From Antedon bifida (Eukaryota > Echinodermata > Crinoidea > Comatulida > Antedonidae), in the NCBI GenBank assembly GCA_963402885.1, contig OY727099.1, positions 16,883,001 to 16,947,000 of the forward strand: a stretch of DNA of 64,000 bases, read 5' to 3'. Below are positions 11,051 to 24,800 of the stretch, in pieces. The first letter of the stretch is position 1. Each line of letters begins with the position of its first letter. Under the pieces are notes generated by a model that saw only the letters and a list, made by a program, of their open reading frames with translations, did no database searches and had not been told where the DNA came from. Both the position numbers and the translations under genes were made by a program.

Positions 11051-14000
11051 TGGAACTCTTTTGTGCACTTTGATGTTTTTGTGTAACCAAGTTTCATCGA
11101 AATGCACAAAATGGTCTAAAACGTCTCCAAATGCGATTTGAAGCTATTTTGTGCACTTTAATGTTTTGTGTAATGAAACGCACAAAATGATCTAAAACGT
11201 CTCCAAATGCGATTTGAAGCTATTTTGTGCACTTTGTTGTTTTGTGTGAAAAGTTTCATCGAAATGCACAAAATGGTCTAAAACGTCTCCAAATACGATA
11301 TTAAGCTATTGTATGCACTTTGTTGTTTTTGTGTGAAAAGTTTCATCGAAATGCACAAAATGGTCTAAAACGTCTCCAAATGCGATTTGAAGCTATTTTA
11401 TGCACTTTTATGTTTTGTGAGAAAAGTTTCATCTAAATGCAAAAAATGGTCTAAAACGTCTCCAAATACGATATTAAGCTATTGTATGCACTTTGATGTT
11501 TTTGTGTGAAAAGTTTTTTCGAAATGCACAAAATGGTCTAAAACGTCTCCAAATGCGATTTGGAACTCTTTTGTGCACTTTGATGTTTTTGTGTAACCAA
11601 TTTTCATCGAAATGCACAAAATGGTCTAAAACGTCTCCAAATGCGATTTGAAGCTATTTTATGCACTTTAATGTTTTGTGTGAAAAGTTTTATCGAAATG
11701 CTCAAAATGGTCTAAAACGGTTTCAAATGTGATTTTAAGCACTTTGATATTTTTGTGTAATCAAGTTTTTTCGAAATGCACAAAATGGTCTAAAACGTCT
11801 CCAAATGCGATATTAAGCTATTTTGTGCACTTTGATGTTTTGTGTAATGAAACGCACAAAATGGTCTAAAACGTCTCCAAATACGATATTAAGCTATTGT
11901 ATGCACTTTTATGTTTTGGGTGAAAAGTTTCATCGAGATGCACAAAATGGTCTAAAACGTCTCCAAATACGATATTAAGCTGTTGTATGCACATTGATGT
12001 TTTTGTGTGAAAAGTTTCATCGAAATGCACAAAATGGTCTAAAACGTCTCCAAATACGATATTAAGCTATTGTATGCACTTTGTTGTTTTTGTGTAAAAA
12101 GTTTCATCGAAATGCACAAAATGGTCAAAAATGTCTCCAAATGCGATTTGAAGCTATTTTGTGCACTTTTATGTTTTGGGTGAAACGTTTCATCGAAATG
12201 CACAAAATGGTCTAAAACGTCTCCAAATACGATATTAAGCTATTGTATGCACTTTGATGTTTTTGTGTTAAAAGTTTTTTCGAAATGCACAAAATGGTCT
12301 AAAACGTCTCCAAATGCGATTTGGAACTCTTTTGTGCACTTTGATGTTTTTGTGTAACCAAGTTTCATCGAAATGCACAAAATGGTCTAAAACGTCTCCA
12401 AATGCGATTTGAAGCTATTTTGTGCACTTTAATGTTTTGTGTAATGAAACGCACAAAATGGTCTAAAACGTCTCCAAATGCGATTTGAAGCTATTTTGTG
12501 CACTTTGTTGTTTTGTGTGAAAAGTTTCATCGAAATGCACAAAATGGTCTAAAACGTCTCCAAATACGATATTAAGCTATTGTATGCACTTTGTTGTTTT
12601 TGTGTGAAAAGTTTCATCGAAATGCACAAAATGGTCTAAAACATCTCCAAATGCGATTTGAAGCTATTTTATGCACTTTTATGTTTTGTGAGAAAAGTTT
12701 CATCCAAATGCAAAAAATGGTCTAAAACGTCTCCAAATACGATATTAAGCTATTGTATGCACTTTGATGTTTTTGTGTGAAAAGTTTTTTCGAAATGCAC
12801 AAAATGGTCTAAAACGTCTCCAAATGCGATAATAAGCTGTTGTATGCACATTGATGTTTTTGTTTGAAAAGTTTCATCGAAATGCACAAAATGGTCTAAA
12901 ACGTCTCCAAATACGATATTAAGCTATTGTATGCACTTTGTTGTTTTTGTGTAAAAAGTTTCATCGAAATGCACAAAATGGTCTAAAACGTCTCCAAATA
13001 CGATATTAAGCTATTGTATGCACTTTTATGTTTTGGGTGAAAAGTTTCATCGAGATGCACAAAATGGTCTAAAACGTCTCCAAATACGATATTAAGCTAT
13101 TGTATGCACTTTTATGTTTTTGTGTGAAAAGTTTCATCGAAATGCACAAAATGGTCTAAAACGTCTCCAAATACGATATTAAGCTATTGTATGCACTTTT
13201 ATGTTTTGGGTGAAAAGTTTCATCGAGATGCACAAAATGGTCTAAAACGTCTCCAAATACGATATTAAGCTGTTGTATGCACATTGATGTTTTTGTGTGA
13301 AAAGTTTCATCGAAATGCACAAAATGGTCTAAAACGTCTCCAAATACGATATTAAGCTATTGTATGCACTTTGTTGTTTTTGTGTAAAAAGTTTCATCGA
13401 AATGCACAAAATGGTCAAAAATGTCTCCAAATGCGATTTGAAGCTATTTTGTGCACTTTTATGTTTTGGGTGAAACGTTTCATCGAAATGCACAAAATGG
13501 TCTAAAACGTCTCCAAATACGATATTAAGCTATTGTATGCACTTTGATGTTTTTGTGTTAAAAGTTTTTTCGAAATGCACAAAATCGTCTCCAAATGCGA
13601 TTTGGAACTCTTTTGTGCACTTTGATGTTTTTGTGTAACCAAGTTTCATCGAAATGCACAAAATGGTCTAAAACGTCTCCAAATGCGATTTGAAGCTATT
13701 TTGTGCACTTTAATGTTTTGTGTAATGAAACGCACAAAATGGTCTAAAACGTCTCCAAATGCGATTTGAAGCTATTTTGTGCACTTTGTTGTTTTGTGTG
13801 AAAAGTTTCATCGAAATGCACAAAATGGTCTAAAACGTCTCCAAATACGATGTTAAGCTATTGTATGCACTTTGTTGTTTTTGTGTGAAAAGTTTCATCG
13901 AAATGCACAAAATGGTCTAAAACGTCTCCAAATGCGATTTGAAGCTATTTTATGCACTTTTATGTTTTGTGAGAAAAGTTTCATCTAAATGCAAAAAATG

Positions 14001-14081
14001 GTCTAAAACGTCTCCAAATACGATATTAAGCTATTGTATGCACTTTGATGTTTTTGTGTGAAAAGTTTTTTCGAAATGCAC
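11050..14081 (+). repeat. Module gamma1, with 1,290-bp higher-order repeat
   Basis: 11,881-13,170 recurs from 13,171 with an offset of 1,290 bp (15 monomers), checked at 12,181/13,471. The stretch 11,041-~11,866 matches 13,593-~14,418 at offset 2,552, so 11,530-11,866 is a truncated copy of the start of alpha. Gamma1 matches gamma2 (12,981 with 50,641, offset 37,660). The right end runs directly into alpha2. A 9-bp deletion lies at ~13,590. Confidence 0.82.
13586..13592 (+). other. 9-bp deletion at a CGTCT direct repeat
   Basis: The sister monomer at ~1,615 reads AATCGTCTAAAACGTCTCC; here it reads AATCGTCTCC. The lost 9 bp lie between two CGTCT words, leaving one. This is a slippage-type deletion private to this copy: the corresponding sites at 15,697 and 33,341 are intact. 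Confidence 0.85.
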
Positions 14082-17000
14082 AAAATGGTCTAAAACGTCT
14101 CCAAATGCGATTTGGAACTCTTTTGTGCACTTTGATGTTTTTGTGTAACCAATTTTCATCGAAATGCACAAAATGGTCTAAAACGTCTCCAAATGCGATT
14201 TGAAGCTATTTTATGCACTTTAATGTTTTGTGTGAAAAGTTTTATCGAAATGCTCAAAATGGTCTAAAACGGTTTCAAATGTGATTTTAAGCACTTTGAT
14301 ATTTTTGTGTAATCAAGTTTTTTCGAAATGCACAAAATGGTCTAAAACGTCTCCAAATGCGATATTAAGCTATTTTGTGCACTTTGATGTTTTGTGTAAT
14401 AAAACGCACAAAATGGTCTAAAACGTCTCCAAATGCGATTTGAAGCTATTTTGTGCACTTTGATGTTGTGTGTGAAAAGTTTCATCGAAATGCACAAAGT
14501 GGTCTAAAACGTCTCCAAATACGATATTAAGATATTGTATGCACTTTGTTGTTTTTGTGTGAAAAGTTTCATCGAAATGCACAAAATGGTCTAAAACGTC
14601 TCCAAATGCGATTTGAAGCTATTTTGTGCACTTTGATGTTTTGTGTAAAAAGTTTCATCGAAATGCACAAAACAGTCTAAAACGTCTCCAAATACGATAT
14701 TAAGCTATTGTATGCACTTTGATGTTTTTGTTTGAAAAGTTTTAACGAAATGCACAAAATGGTCTAAAACGTCTCCAAATCCGTTTTGAAGCTTTTCTAA
14801 GCACTTTGGTGTTTTTATGTTAACATGTTTTTTCGAAATGCTCAAAATGTTCTAAAACGGTTTCAAATGTGATTTTAAGCACTTTGATGTTTTTGTGTAA
14901 TCAAGTTTTTTCGAAATGCACAAAATGGTCTAAAACGTCTCCAAATGCGATTTGGAACTCTTTTGTGCACTTTGATGTTTTTGTGTAACCAAGTTTCATC
15001 GAAATGCACAAAATGGTCTAAAACGTCTCCAAATACTATATTAAGCTATTGTATGCACTTTGATGTTTTTGAGTGAAAAGTTTTTTCGAAATGCTCAAAA
15101 TGGTCTAAAACGTCTCCAAATGCGATTTGGAGCTCTTTTGTGCATTTTGATGTTTTGTGTCAAAAGTTTTATAGAAATGCTCGAAATGGTCTAAAACGGT
15201 TTCAAATGTGATTTTAAGCACTTTGATGTTTTTGTGTAACTAAGTTTCATCGAAATGCACAAAATGGTCTAAAACGTCTGCAAATGCGATTTGAAGCTAT
15301 TTTATTCACTTTGATGGTTTTGTGTGAAAAGTTTCATCGAAATGCACAAAATGGTCAAAAACGTCTCCAAATACGATAATAAGCTGTTGTATGCACATTG
15401 ATGTTTTTGTGTGAAAAGTTTCATCGAAATGCACCAAATGGTCTAAAACGTCTCCAAATACGATATTAAGCTATTGTATGCACTTTGTTGTTTTTGTGTA
15501 AAAAGTTTCATCGAAATGCACAAAATGGTCAAAAATGTCTCCAAATGCGATTTGAAGCTATTTTGTGCACTTTTATGTTTTGGGTGAAACGTTTCATCGA
15601 AATGCACAAAATGGTCTAAAACGTCTCCAAATACGATATTAAGCTATTGTATGCACTTTGATGTTTTTGTGTTAAAAGTTTTTTCGAAATGCACAAAATC
15701 GTCTAAAACGTCTCCAAATGCGATTTGGAACTCTTTTGTGCACTTTGATGTTTTTGTGTAACCAAGTTTCATCGAAATGCACAAAATGGTCTAAAACGTC
15801 TCCAAATGCGATTTGAAGCTATTTTGTGCACTTTAATGTTTTGTGTAATGAAACGCACAAAATGGTCTAAAACGTCTCCAAATGCGATTTGAAGCTATTT
15901 TGTGCACTTTGTTGTTTTGTGTGAAAAGTTTCATCGAAATGCACAAAATGGTCTAAAACGTCTCCAAATACGATATTAAGCTATTGTATGCACTTTGTTG
16001 TTTTTGTGTGAAAAGTTTCATCGAAATGCACAAAATGGTCTAAAACGTCTCCAAATGCGATTTGAAGCTATTTTATGCACTTTTATGTTTTGTGAGAAAA
16101 GTTTCATCTAAATGCAAAAAATGGTCTAAAACGTCTCCAAATACGATATTAAGCTATTGTATGCACTTTGATGTTTTTGTGTGAAAAGTTTTTTCGAAAT
16201 GCACAAAATGGTCTAAAACGTCTCCAAATGCGATTTGGAACTCTTTTGTGCACTTTGATGTTTTTGTGTAACCAAATTTCATCGAAATGCACAAAATGGT
16301 CTAAAACGTCTCCAAATGCGATTTGAAGCTATTTTATGCACTTTAATGTTTTGTGTGAAAAGTTTTATCGAAATGCTCAAAATGGTCTAAAACGGTTTCA
16401 AATGTGATTTTAAGCACTTTGATATTTTTGTGTAATCAAGTTTTTTCGAAATGCACAAAATGGTCTAAAACGTCTCGAAATGCGATATTGAGCTATTTTG
16501 TGCACTTTGATGTTTTGTGTAATGAAACGCAAAAAATGGTCTAAAACGTCTCCAAATGCGATTTGAAGCTATTTTGTGCACTTTGATGTTGTGTGTGAAA
16601 AGTTTCATCGAAATGCACAAAGTGGTCTAAAACGTCTCCAAATACGATATTAAGATATTGTATGCACTTTGTTGTTTTTGTGTGAAAAGTTTCATCGAAA
16701 TGCACAAAATGGTCTAAAACGTCTCCAAATGCGATTTGAAGCTATTTTGTGCACTTTGATGTTTTGTGTAAAAAGTTTCATCGAAATGCACAAAACGGTC
16801 TAAAACGTCTCCAAATACGATATTAAGCTATTGTATGCACTTTGATGTTTTTGTTTGAAAAGTTTTAACGAAATGCACAAAATGGTCTAAAACGTCTCCA
16901 AATCCGTTTTGAAGCTATTCTAAGCACTTTGGTGTTTTTATGTTAACATGTTTTTTCGAAATGCTCAAAATGTTCTAAAACGGTTTCAAATGTGATTTTA

Positions 17001-20000
17001 AGCACTTTGATGTTTTTGTGTAATCAAGTTTCATCGAAATGCACAAAATGGTCTAAAACGTCTGCAAATGCGATTTGAAGCTATTTTGTGCACATTGATG
17101 TTTTTGTTTGAAAAGTTTCATCGAAATGCACAAAATGGTCTAAAACGTCTCCAAATACTATATTAAGCTATTGTATGCACTTTGATGTTTTTGAGTGAAA
17201 AGTTTTTTCGAAATGCTCAAAATGGTCTAAAACGTCTCCAAATGCCATTTGGAGCTCTTTTATGCACTTTGATGTTTTGTGTCAAAAGTTTTATAGAAAT
17301 TCTCGAAATGGTCTAAAACGGTTTCAAATGTGATTTTAAGCACTTTGATGTTTTTGTGTAACTAAGTTTCATCGAAATGCACAAAATGGTCTAAAACGTC
17401 TGCAAATGCGATTTGAAGATATTTTATTCACTTTGATGGTTTTGTGTGAAAAGTTTCATCGAAATGCACAAAATGGTCTAAAACGTCTCCAAATACGATA
17501 TTAAGCTATTGTATGCACTTTGATGTTTTTGTGTGAAAAGTTTTTTCGAAATGCACAAAATGGTCTAAAACGTCTCCAAATGCGATAATAAGCTGTTGTA
17601 TGCACATTGATGTTTTTGTTTGAAAAGTTTCATCGAAATGCACAAAATGGTCTAAAACGTCTCCAAATACGATATTAAGCTATTGTATGCACTTTGTTGT
17701 TTTTGTGTAAAAAGTTTCATCGAAATGCACAAAATGGTCTAAAACGTCTCCAAATACGATATTAAGCTATTGTATGCACTTTGATGTTTTTGTGTGAAAA
17801 TTTTTTCGAAATGCACAAAATGGTCTAAAACGTCTCCAAATGCGATTTGGAACTCTTTTGTGCACTTTGATGTTTTTGTGTAACCAATTTTCATCGAAAT
17901 GCACAAAATGGTCTAAAACGTCTCCAAATGCGATTTGAAGCTATTTTGTGCACTTTAATGTTTTGTGTGAAAAGTTTTATTGAAATGCAAAAAATGGTCT
18001 AAAACGTCTCCAAATACGATATTAAGCTATTGTATGCACTTTGATGTTTTTGTGTGAAAAGTTTTTTCGAAATGCACAAAATGGTCTAAAACGTCTCCAA
18101 ATGCGATAACAAGCTGTTGTATGCACATTGATGTTTTTGTTTGAAAAGTTTCATCGAAATGCACAAAATGGTCTAAAACGTCTCCAAATACGATATTAAG
18201 CTATTGTATGCACTTTGTTGTTTTTGTGTAAAAAGTTTCATCGAAATGCACAAATTGGTCAAAAATGTCTCCAAATGCGATTTGAAGCAATTTTGTGCAC
18301 TTTTATGTTTTGGGTGAAAAGTTTCATCGAGATGCACAAAATGGTCTAAAACGTCTCCAAATACGATATTAAGCTATTGTATGCACTTTTATGTTTTTGT
18401 GTGAAAAGTTTCATCGAAATGCACAAAATGGTCTAAAACGTCTCCAAATACGATATTAAGCTATTGTATGCACTTTGTTGTTTTTGTGTAAAAAGTTTCA
18501 TCGAAATGCATAAAATGGTCAAAAATGTCTCCAAATGCGATTTGAAGCTATTTTGTGCACTTTTATGTTTTGGGTGAAAAGTTTCATCGAAATGCACAAA
18601 ATGGTCTAAAACGTCTCCAAATACGATATTAAGCTATTGTATGCACTTTGATGTTTTTGTGTGAAAAGTTTTTTCGAAATGCACAAAATGGTCTAAAACG
18701 TCTCCAAATGCGATTTGGAACTATTTTGTGCACTTTGATGTTTTTGTGTAACCAAGTTTCATCGAAATGCACAAAATGGTCTAAAACGTCTCCAAATGCG
18801 ATTTGAAGCTATTTTATGCACTTTTATGTTTTGTGTGAAAAGTTTCATCGAAATGCACAAAATGGTCTAAAACGTCTCCAAATATGATATTAAGCTATTG
18901 TATGCACTTTGATGTTTTTGTGTGAAAGTTTTTTCGAAATGCACAAAATGGTCTAAAACGTCTCCAAATGCGATTTGGAACTCTTTTGTGCACTTTGATG
19001 TTTTTGTGTAACCAAGTTTCATCGAAATGCACAAAATGGTCTAAAACGTCTCCAAATGCGATTTGAAGCTATTTTGTGCACTTTAATGTTTTGTGTGAAA
19101 AGTTTTATCGAAATGCTCAAAATGGTCTAAAACGTCTCCAAATACTATATTAAGCTATTGTATGCAGTTTGATGTTTTTGTGTGAAAAGTTTTTTCGAAA
19201 TGCACAAAATGGTCTAAAACGTCTCCAAATGCGATTTGGAACTATTTTGTGCACTTTGATGTTTTTGTGTAACCAAGTTTCATCGAAATGCACAAAATGG
19301 TCTAAAACGTCTCCAAATGCGATTTGAAGCTATTTTATGCACTTTTATGTTTTGTGTGAAAAGTTTCAAAATGGTCTAAAACGTCTCCAAATACTATATT
19401 AAGCTATTGTATGCACTTTGATGTTTTTGAGTGAAAAGTTTTTTCGAAATGCTCAAAATGGTCTAAAACGTCTCAAAATGCGATTTGGAGCTTTTTTGTG
19501 CACTTTGATGTTTTGTGTCAAAGGTTTTATAGAAATGCTCGAAATGGTCTAAAACGGTTTCAAATGTGATTTTTAGCACTTTGATGTTTTTGTGTAACTA
19601 AGTTTCATCGAAATGCACAAAATGGTCTAAAACGTCTGCAAATGCGATTTGAAGATATTTTATGCACTTTGATGGTTTTGTGTGAAAAGTTTCATCGAAA
19701 TGCACAAAATGGTCTAAAACGTCTCCAAATATGATATTAAGCTATTGTATGCACTTTGATGTTTTTGTGTGAAAGTTTTTTCGAAATGCACAAAATGGTC
19801 TAAAACGTCTCCAAATGCTATATTAAGCTATTGTATGCATTTTGATGTTTTTGAGTGAAAAGTTTTTTCGAAATGCTCAAAATGGTCTAAAATGTCTCCA
19901 AATGCGATTTGGAGCTCTTTTGTGCACTTTGATGTTTTGTGTCAAAAGTTTTATAGAAATGCTCGAAATGGTCTAAAACGGTTTCAAATGTGATTTTAAG

Positions 20001-20200
20001 CACTTTTATGTTTTTGTGTAACTAAGTTTCATCGAAATGCACAAAATGGTCTAAAACGTCTGCAAATGCGATTTGAAGATATTTTATGCACTTTGATGGT
20101 TTTGTGTGAAAAGTTTCATCGAAATGCACAAAATGGTCAAAAACGTCTCCAAATACGATAATAAGCTGTTGTATGCACATTGATGTTTTTGTGTGAAAAG
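14082..20200 (+). repeat. Higher-order module alpha, copy 2
   Basis: Offset +14,081 from alpha1 holds at 1, 736, 841, 1,561 and 2,859. It drops to +14,080 after a 1-bp deletion at ~17,801 (GTGAAAATTTTTTCG) and to +13,906 after a 174-bp deletion at ~19,817. Against alpha3 the offset is 17,643, then 17,644, then 17,818, so both indels are private to alpha2. A diagnostic CACTTTTATG at 20,001 links alpha2 to alpha3 rather than to the alpha1/beta1 junction. Confidence 0.85.
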
Positions 20201-23200
20201 TTTCATCGAAATGCACAAAATGGTCTAAAACGTCTCCAAATACGATATTAAGCTATTGTATGCACTTTGATGTTTTTGTGTGAAAAGTTTTTTCGAAATG
20301 CACAAAATTGTCTAAAACGTCTCCAAATGCGATAATAAGCTGTTGTATGCACATTGATGTTTTTGTTTGAAAAGTTTCATCGAAATGCACAAAATGGTCT
20401 AAAACGTCTCCAAATGCGATTTGAAGCTATTTTGTGCACTTTAATGTTTTGTGTGAAAAGTTTTATCGAAATGCTCAAAATGGTCTAAAACGGTTTCAAA
20501 TGTGATTTTAAGCACTTTGATATTTTTGTGTAATCAAGTTTTTTCGAAATGCACAAAATGGTCTAAAACGTCTCCAAATGCGATTTGGAACTCTTTTGTG
20601 CACTTTGATGTTTTTGTGTAACCAAGTTTCATCGAAATGCACAAAATGGTCTAAAACGTCTCCAAATACTATATTAAGCTATTGTATGCACTTTGATGTT
20701 TTTGAGTGAAAAGTTTTTTCGAAATGCTCAAAATGGTCTAAAACGTCTCCAAATGCGATTTGGAGCTCTTTTGTGCACTTTGATGTTTTGTGTCAAAAGT
20801 TTTATAAAATGCTCGAAATGGTCTAAAACGGTTTCAAATGTGATTTTAAGCACTTTGATGTTTTTGTGTAACTAAGTTTCATCGAAATGCACAAAATGGT
20901 CTAAAACGTCTGCAAATGCGATTTGAAGATATTTTATGCACTTTGATGGTTTTGTGTGAAAAGTTTCATCGAAATGCACAAAATGGTAAAAAACGTCTCC
21001 AAATACGATAATAAGCTGTTGTATGCACATTGATGTTTTTGTGTGAAAAGTTTCATCGAAATGCACAAAATGGTCTAAAACGTCTCCAAATACGATATTA
21101 AGCTATTGTATGCACTTTGATGTTTTTGTGTGAAAAGTTTTTTCGAAATGCACAAAATGGTCTAAAACGTCTCCAAATGCGATAACAAGCTGTTGTATGC
21201 ACATTGATGTTTTTGTTTGAAAAGTTTCATCGAAATGCACAAAATGGTCTAAAACGTCTCCAAATACGATATTAAGCTATTTTGTGCACTTTAATGTTTT
21301 GTGTAAAAAGTTTTATCGAAATGCTCAAAATGGTCTAAAACGGTTTCAAATGTGATTTTAAGCACTTTGATATTTTTGTGTAATCAAGTTTTTTCGAAAT
21401 GCACAAAATGGTCTAAAACGTCTCCAAATGCGATTTGGAACTCTTTTGTGCACTTTGATGTTTTTGTGTAACCAAGTTTCATCGAAATGCACAAAATGGT
21501 CTAAAACGTCTCCAAATACTATATTAAGCTATTGTATGCACTTTGATGTTTTTGAGTGAAAAGTTTTTTCGAAATGCACAAAATGGTCTAAAACGTCTCC
21601 AAATATGATATTAAGCTATTGTATGCACTTTGATGTTTTTGTGTGAAAAGTTTTTTCGAAATGCACAAAATGGTCTAAAACGTCTCCAAATGCGATTTGG
21701 AACTATTTTGTGCACTTTGATGTTTTTGTGTAACCAAGTTTCATCGAAATGCACAAAATGGTCTAAAACGTCTCCAAATGCGATTTGAAGCTATTTTATG
21801 CACTTTTATGTTTTGTGTGAAAAGTTTCAAAATGGTCTAAAACGTCTCCAAATACTATATTAAGCTATTGTATGCACTTTGATGTTTTTGAGTGAAAAGT
21901 TTTTTCGAAATGCTCAAAATGGTCTAAAACGTCTCAAAATGCGATTTGGAGCTTTTTTGTGCACTTTGATGTTTTGTGTCAAAGGTTTTATAGAAATGCT
22001 CGAAATGGTCTAAAACGGTTTCAAATGTGATTTTTAGCACTTTGATGTTTTTGTGTAACTAAGTTTCATCGAAATGCACAAAATGGTCTAAAACGTCTGC
22101 AAATGCGATTTGAAGATATTTTATGCACTTTGATGGTTTTGTGTGAAAAGTTTCATCGAAATGCACAAAATGGTCTAAAACGTCTCCAAATATGATATTA
22201 AGCTATTGTATGCACTTTGATGTTTTTGTGTGAAAGTTTTTTTCGAAATGCACAAAATGGTCTAAAACGTCTCCAAATGCGATTTGGAACTCTTTTGTGC
22301 ACTTTGATGTTTTTGTGTAACCAAGTTTCATCGAAATGCACAAAATGGTCTAAAACGTCTCCAAATGCGATTTGAAGCTATTTTGTGCACTTTAATGTTT
22401 TGTGTGAAAAGTTTTATCGAAATGCTCAAAATGGTCTAAAACGTCTCCAAATACTATATTAAGCTATTGTATGCATTTTGATGTTTTTGAGTGAAAAGTT
22501 TTTTCGAAATGCTCAAAATGGTCTAAAACGTCTCCAAATGCGATTTGGAGCTCTTTTGTGCACTTTGATGTTTTGTGTCAAAAGTTTTATAGAAATGCTC
22601 GAAATGGTCTAAAACGGTTTCAAATGTGATTTTAAGCACTTTTATGTTTTTGTGTAACTAAGTTTCATCGAAATGCACAAAATGGTCTAAAACGTCTGCA
22701 AATGCGATTTGAAGATATTTTATGCACTTTGATGGTTTTGTGTGAAAAGTTTCATCGAAATGCACAAAATGGTCAAAAACGTCTCCAAATACGATAATAA
22801 GCTGTTGTATGCACATTGATGTTTTTGTGTGAAAAGTTTCATCGAAATGCACAAAATGGTCTAAAACGTCTCCAAATACGATATTAAGCTATTGTATGCA
22901 CTTTGATGTTTTTGTGTGAAAAGTTTTTTCGAAATGCACAAAATGGTCTAAAACGTCTCCAAATGCGATAATAAGCTGTTGTATGCACATTGATGTTTTT
23001 GTTTGAAAAGTTTCATCGAAATGCACAAAATGGTCTAAAACGTCTCCAAATGCGATTTGAAGCTATTTTGTGCACTTTAATGTTTTGTGTGAAAAGTTTT
23101 ATCGAAATGCTCAAAATGGTCTAAAACGGTTTCAAATGTGATTTTAAGCACTTTGATATTTTTGTGTAATCAAGTTTTTTCGAAATGCACAAAATGGTCT

Positions 23201-24208
23201 AAAACGTCTCCAAATGCGATTTGGAACTCTTTTGTGCACTTTGATGTTTTTGTGTAACCAAGTTTCATCGAAATGCACAAAATGGTCTAAAACGTCTCCA
23301 AATACTATATTAAGCTATTGTATGCACTTTGATGTTTTTGAGTGAAAAGTTTTTTCGAAATGCTCAAAATGGTCTAAAACGTCTCCAAATGCGATTTGGA
23401 GCTCTTTTGTGCACTTTGATGTTTTGTGTCAAAAGTTTTATAAAATGCTCGAAATGGTCTAAAACGGTTTCAAATGTGATTTTAAGCACTTTGATGTTTT
23501 TGTGTAACTAAGTTTCATCGAAATGCACAAAATGGTCTAAAACGTCTGCAAATGCGATTTGAAGATATTTTATGCACTTTGATGGTTTTGTGTGAAAAGT
23601 TTCATCGAAATGCACAAAATGGTAAAAAACGTCTCCAAATACGATAATAAGCTGTTGTATGCACATTGATGTTTTTGTGTGAAAAGTTTCATCGAAATGC
23701 ACAAAATGGTCTAAAACGTCTCCAAATACGATATTAAGCTATTGTATGCACTTTGATGTTTTTGTGTGAAAAGTTTTTTCGAAATGCACAAAATGGTCTA
23801 AAACGTCTCCAAATGCGATAACAAGCTGTTGTATGCACATTGATGTTTTTGTTTGAAAAGTTTCATCGAAATGCACAAAATGGTCTAAAACGTCTCCAAA
23901 TACGATATTAAGCTATTTTGTGCACTTTAATGTTTTGTGTAAAAAGTTTTATCGAAATGCTCAAAATGGTCTAAAACGGTTTCAAATGTGATTTTAAGCA
24001 CTTTGATATTTTTGTGTAATCAAGTTTTTTCGAAATGCACAAAATGGTCTAAAACGTCTCCAAATGCGATTTGGAACTCTTTTGTGCACTTTGATGTTTT
24101 TGTGTAACCAAGTTTCATCGAAATGCACAAAATGGTCTAAAACGTCTCCAAATACTATATTAAGCTATTGTATGCACTTTGATGTTTTTGAGTGAAAAGT
24201 TTTTTCGA
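19112..24208 (+). repeat. Delta module: tandem duplication of period ~2,461/2,636 bp
   Basis: 19,144 matches 21,605 and 19,361 matches 21,822 (offset 2,461). After the 174-bp deletion of the first copy and a 1-bp T-run gain near 22,236 the offset becomes 2,636 (20,022/22,658, 20,693/23,329, 20,872/23,508). The second copy therefore keeps the 174-bp segment that the first lost, which dates the deletion after the duplication or means the duplication came from an intact allele. The junction lies near 21,573-21,600. Confidence 0.85.
19811..19822 (+). other. Breakpoint of a 174-bp (two-monomer) deletion
   Basis: Alpha1 and alpha3 have GGTCTAAAACGTCTCCAAAT twice, 174 bp apart (alpha1 5,717-5,736 and 5,891-5,910), with two monomers between. 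Alpha2 has the word once, followed by the hybrid GCTATATT, which joins GC from the left monomer to TATATT from the right one. This is a clean signature of in-register recombination or slippage between adjacent monomers. Confidence 0.88.
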
Positions 24209-24800
24209 AATGCTCAAAATGGTCTAAAACGTCTCCAAATGCGATTTGGAGCTCTTTTGTGCACTTTGATGTTTTGTGTCAAAAGTTTTATAGAAATGCT
24301 CGAAATGGTCTAAAACGGTTTCAAATGTGATTTTAAGCACTTTGATGTTTTTGTGTAACTAAGTTTCATCGAAATGCACAAAATGGTCTAAAACGTCTGG
24401 AAATGCGATTTGAAGATATTTTATGCACTTTGATGGTTTTGTGTGAAAAGTTTCATCGAAATGCACAAAATGGTAAAAAACGTCTCCAAATACGATAATA
24501 AGCTGTTGTATGCACATTGATGTTTTTGTGTGAAAAGTTTCATCGAAATGCACAAAATGGTCTAAAACGTCTCCAAATACGATATTAAGCTATGTATGCA
24601 CTTTGATGTTTTTGTGTGAAAAGTTTTTTCGAAATGCACAAAATGGTCTAAAACGTCTCCAAATGCGATAACAAGCTGTTGTATGCACATTGATGTTTTT
24701 GTTTGAAAAGTTTCATCGAAATGCACAAAATGGTCTAAAACGTCTCCAAATACGATATTAAGCTATTTTGTGCACTTTAATGTTTTGTGTAAAAAGTTTT
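23508..24800 (+). repeat. Additional ~850-bp duplicated segment in delta
   Basis: The stretch beginning at 23,508 is repeated from 24,359 (offset 851; 1-bp differences such as TTTATAAAATG/TTTATAGAAATG account for 849-851). The parallel region in delta-short at 39 kb lacks 849 bp here: the offset between the two regions steps from 15,182 (23,329/38,511) to 14,333 (24,788/39,121). The unit is about 10 monomers. Confidence 0.75.

Noticed and set aside
20693..20875. Plus-strand frames of ~60 codons beginning MMFL (also 23,329, 38,511, 61,028, 62,812)
   Set aside because: They are the plus-strand shadow of the same monomers and depend on the 1-bp deletion TTTATAAAATG in the delta copies or on runs of 87-bp monomers.
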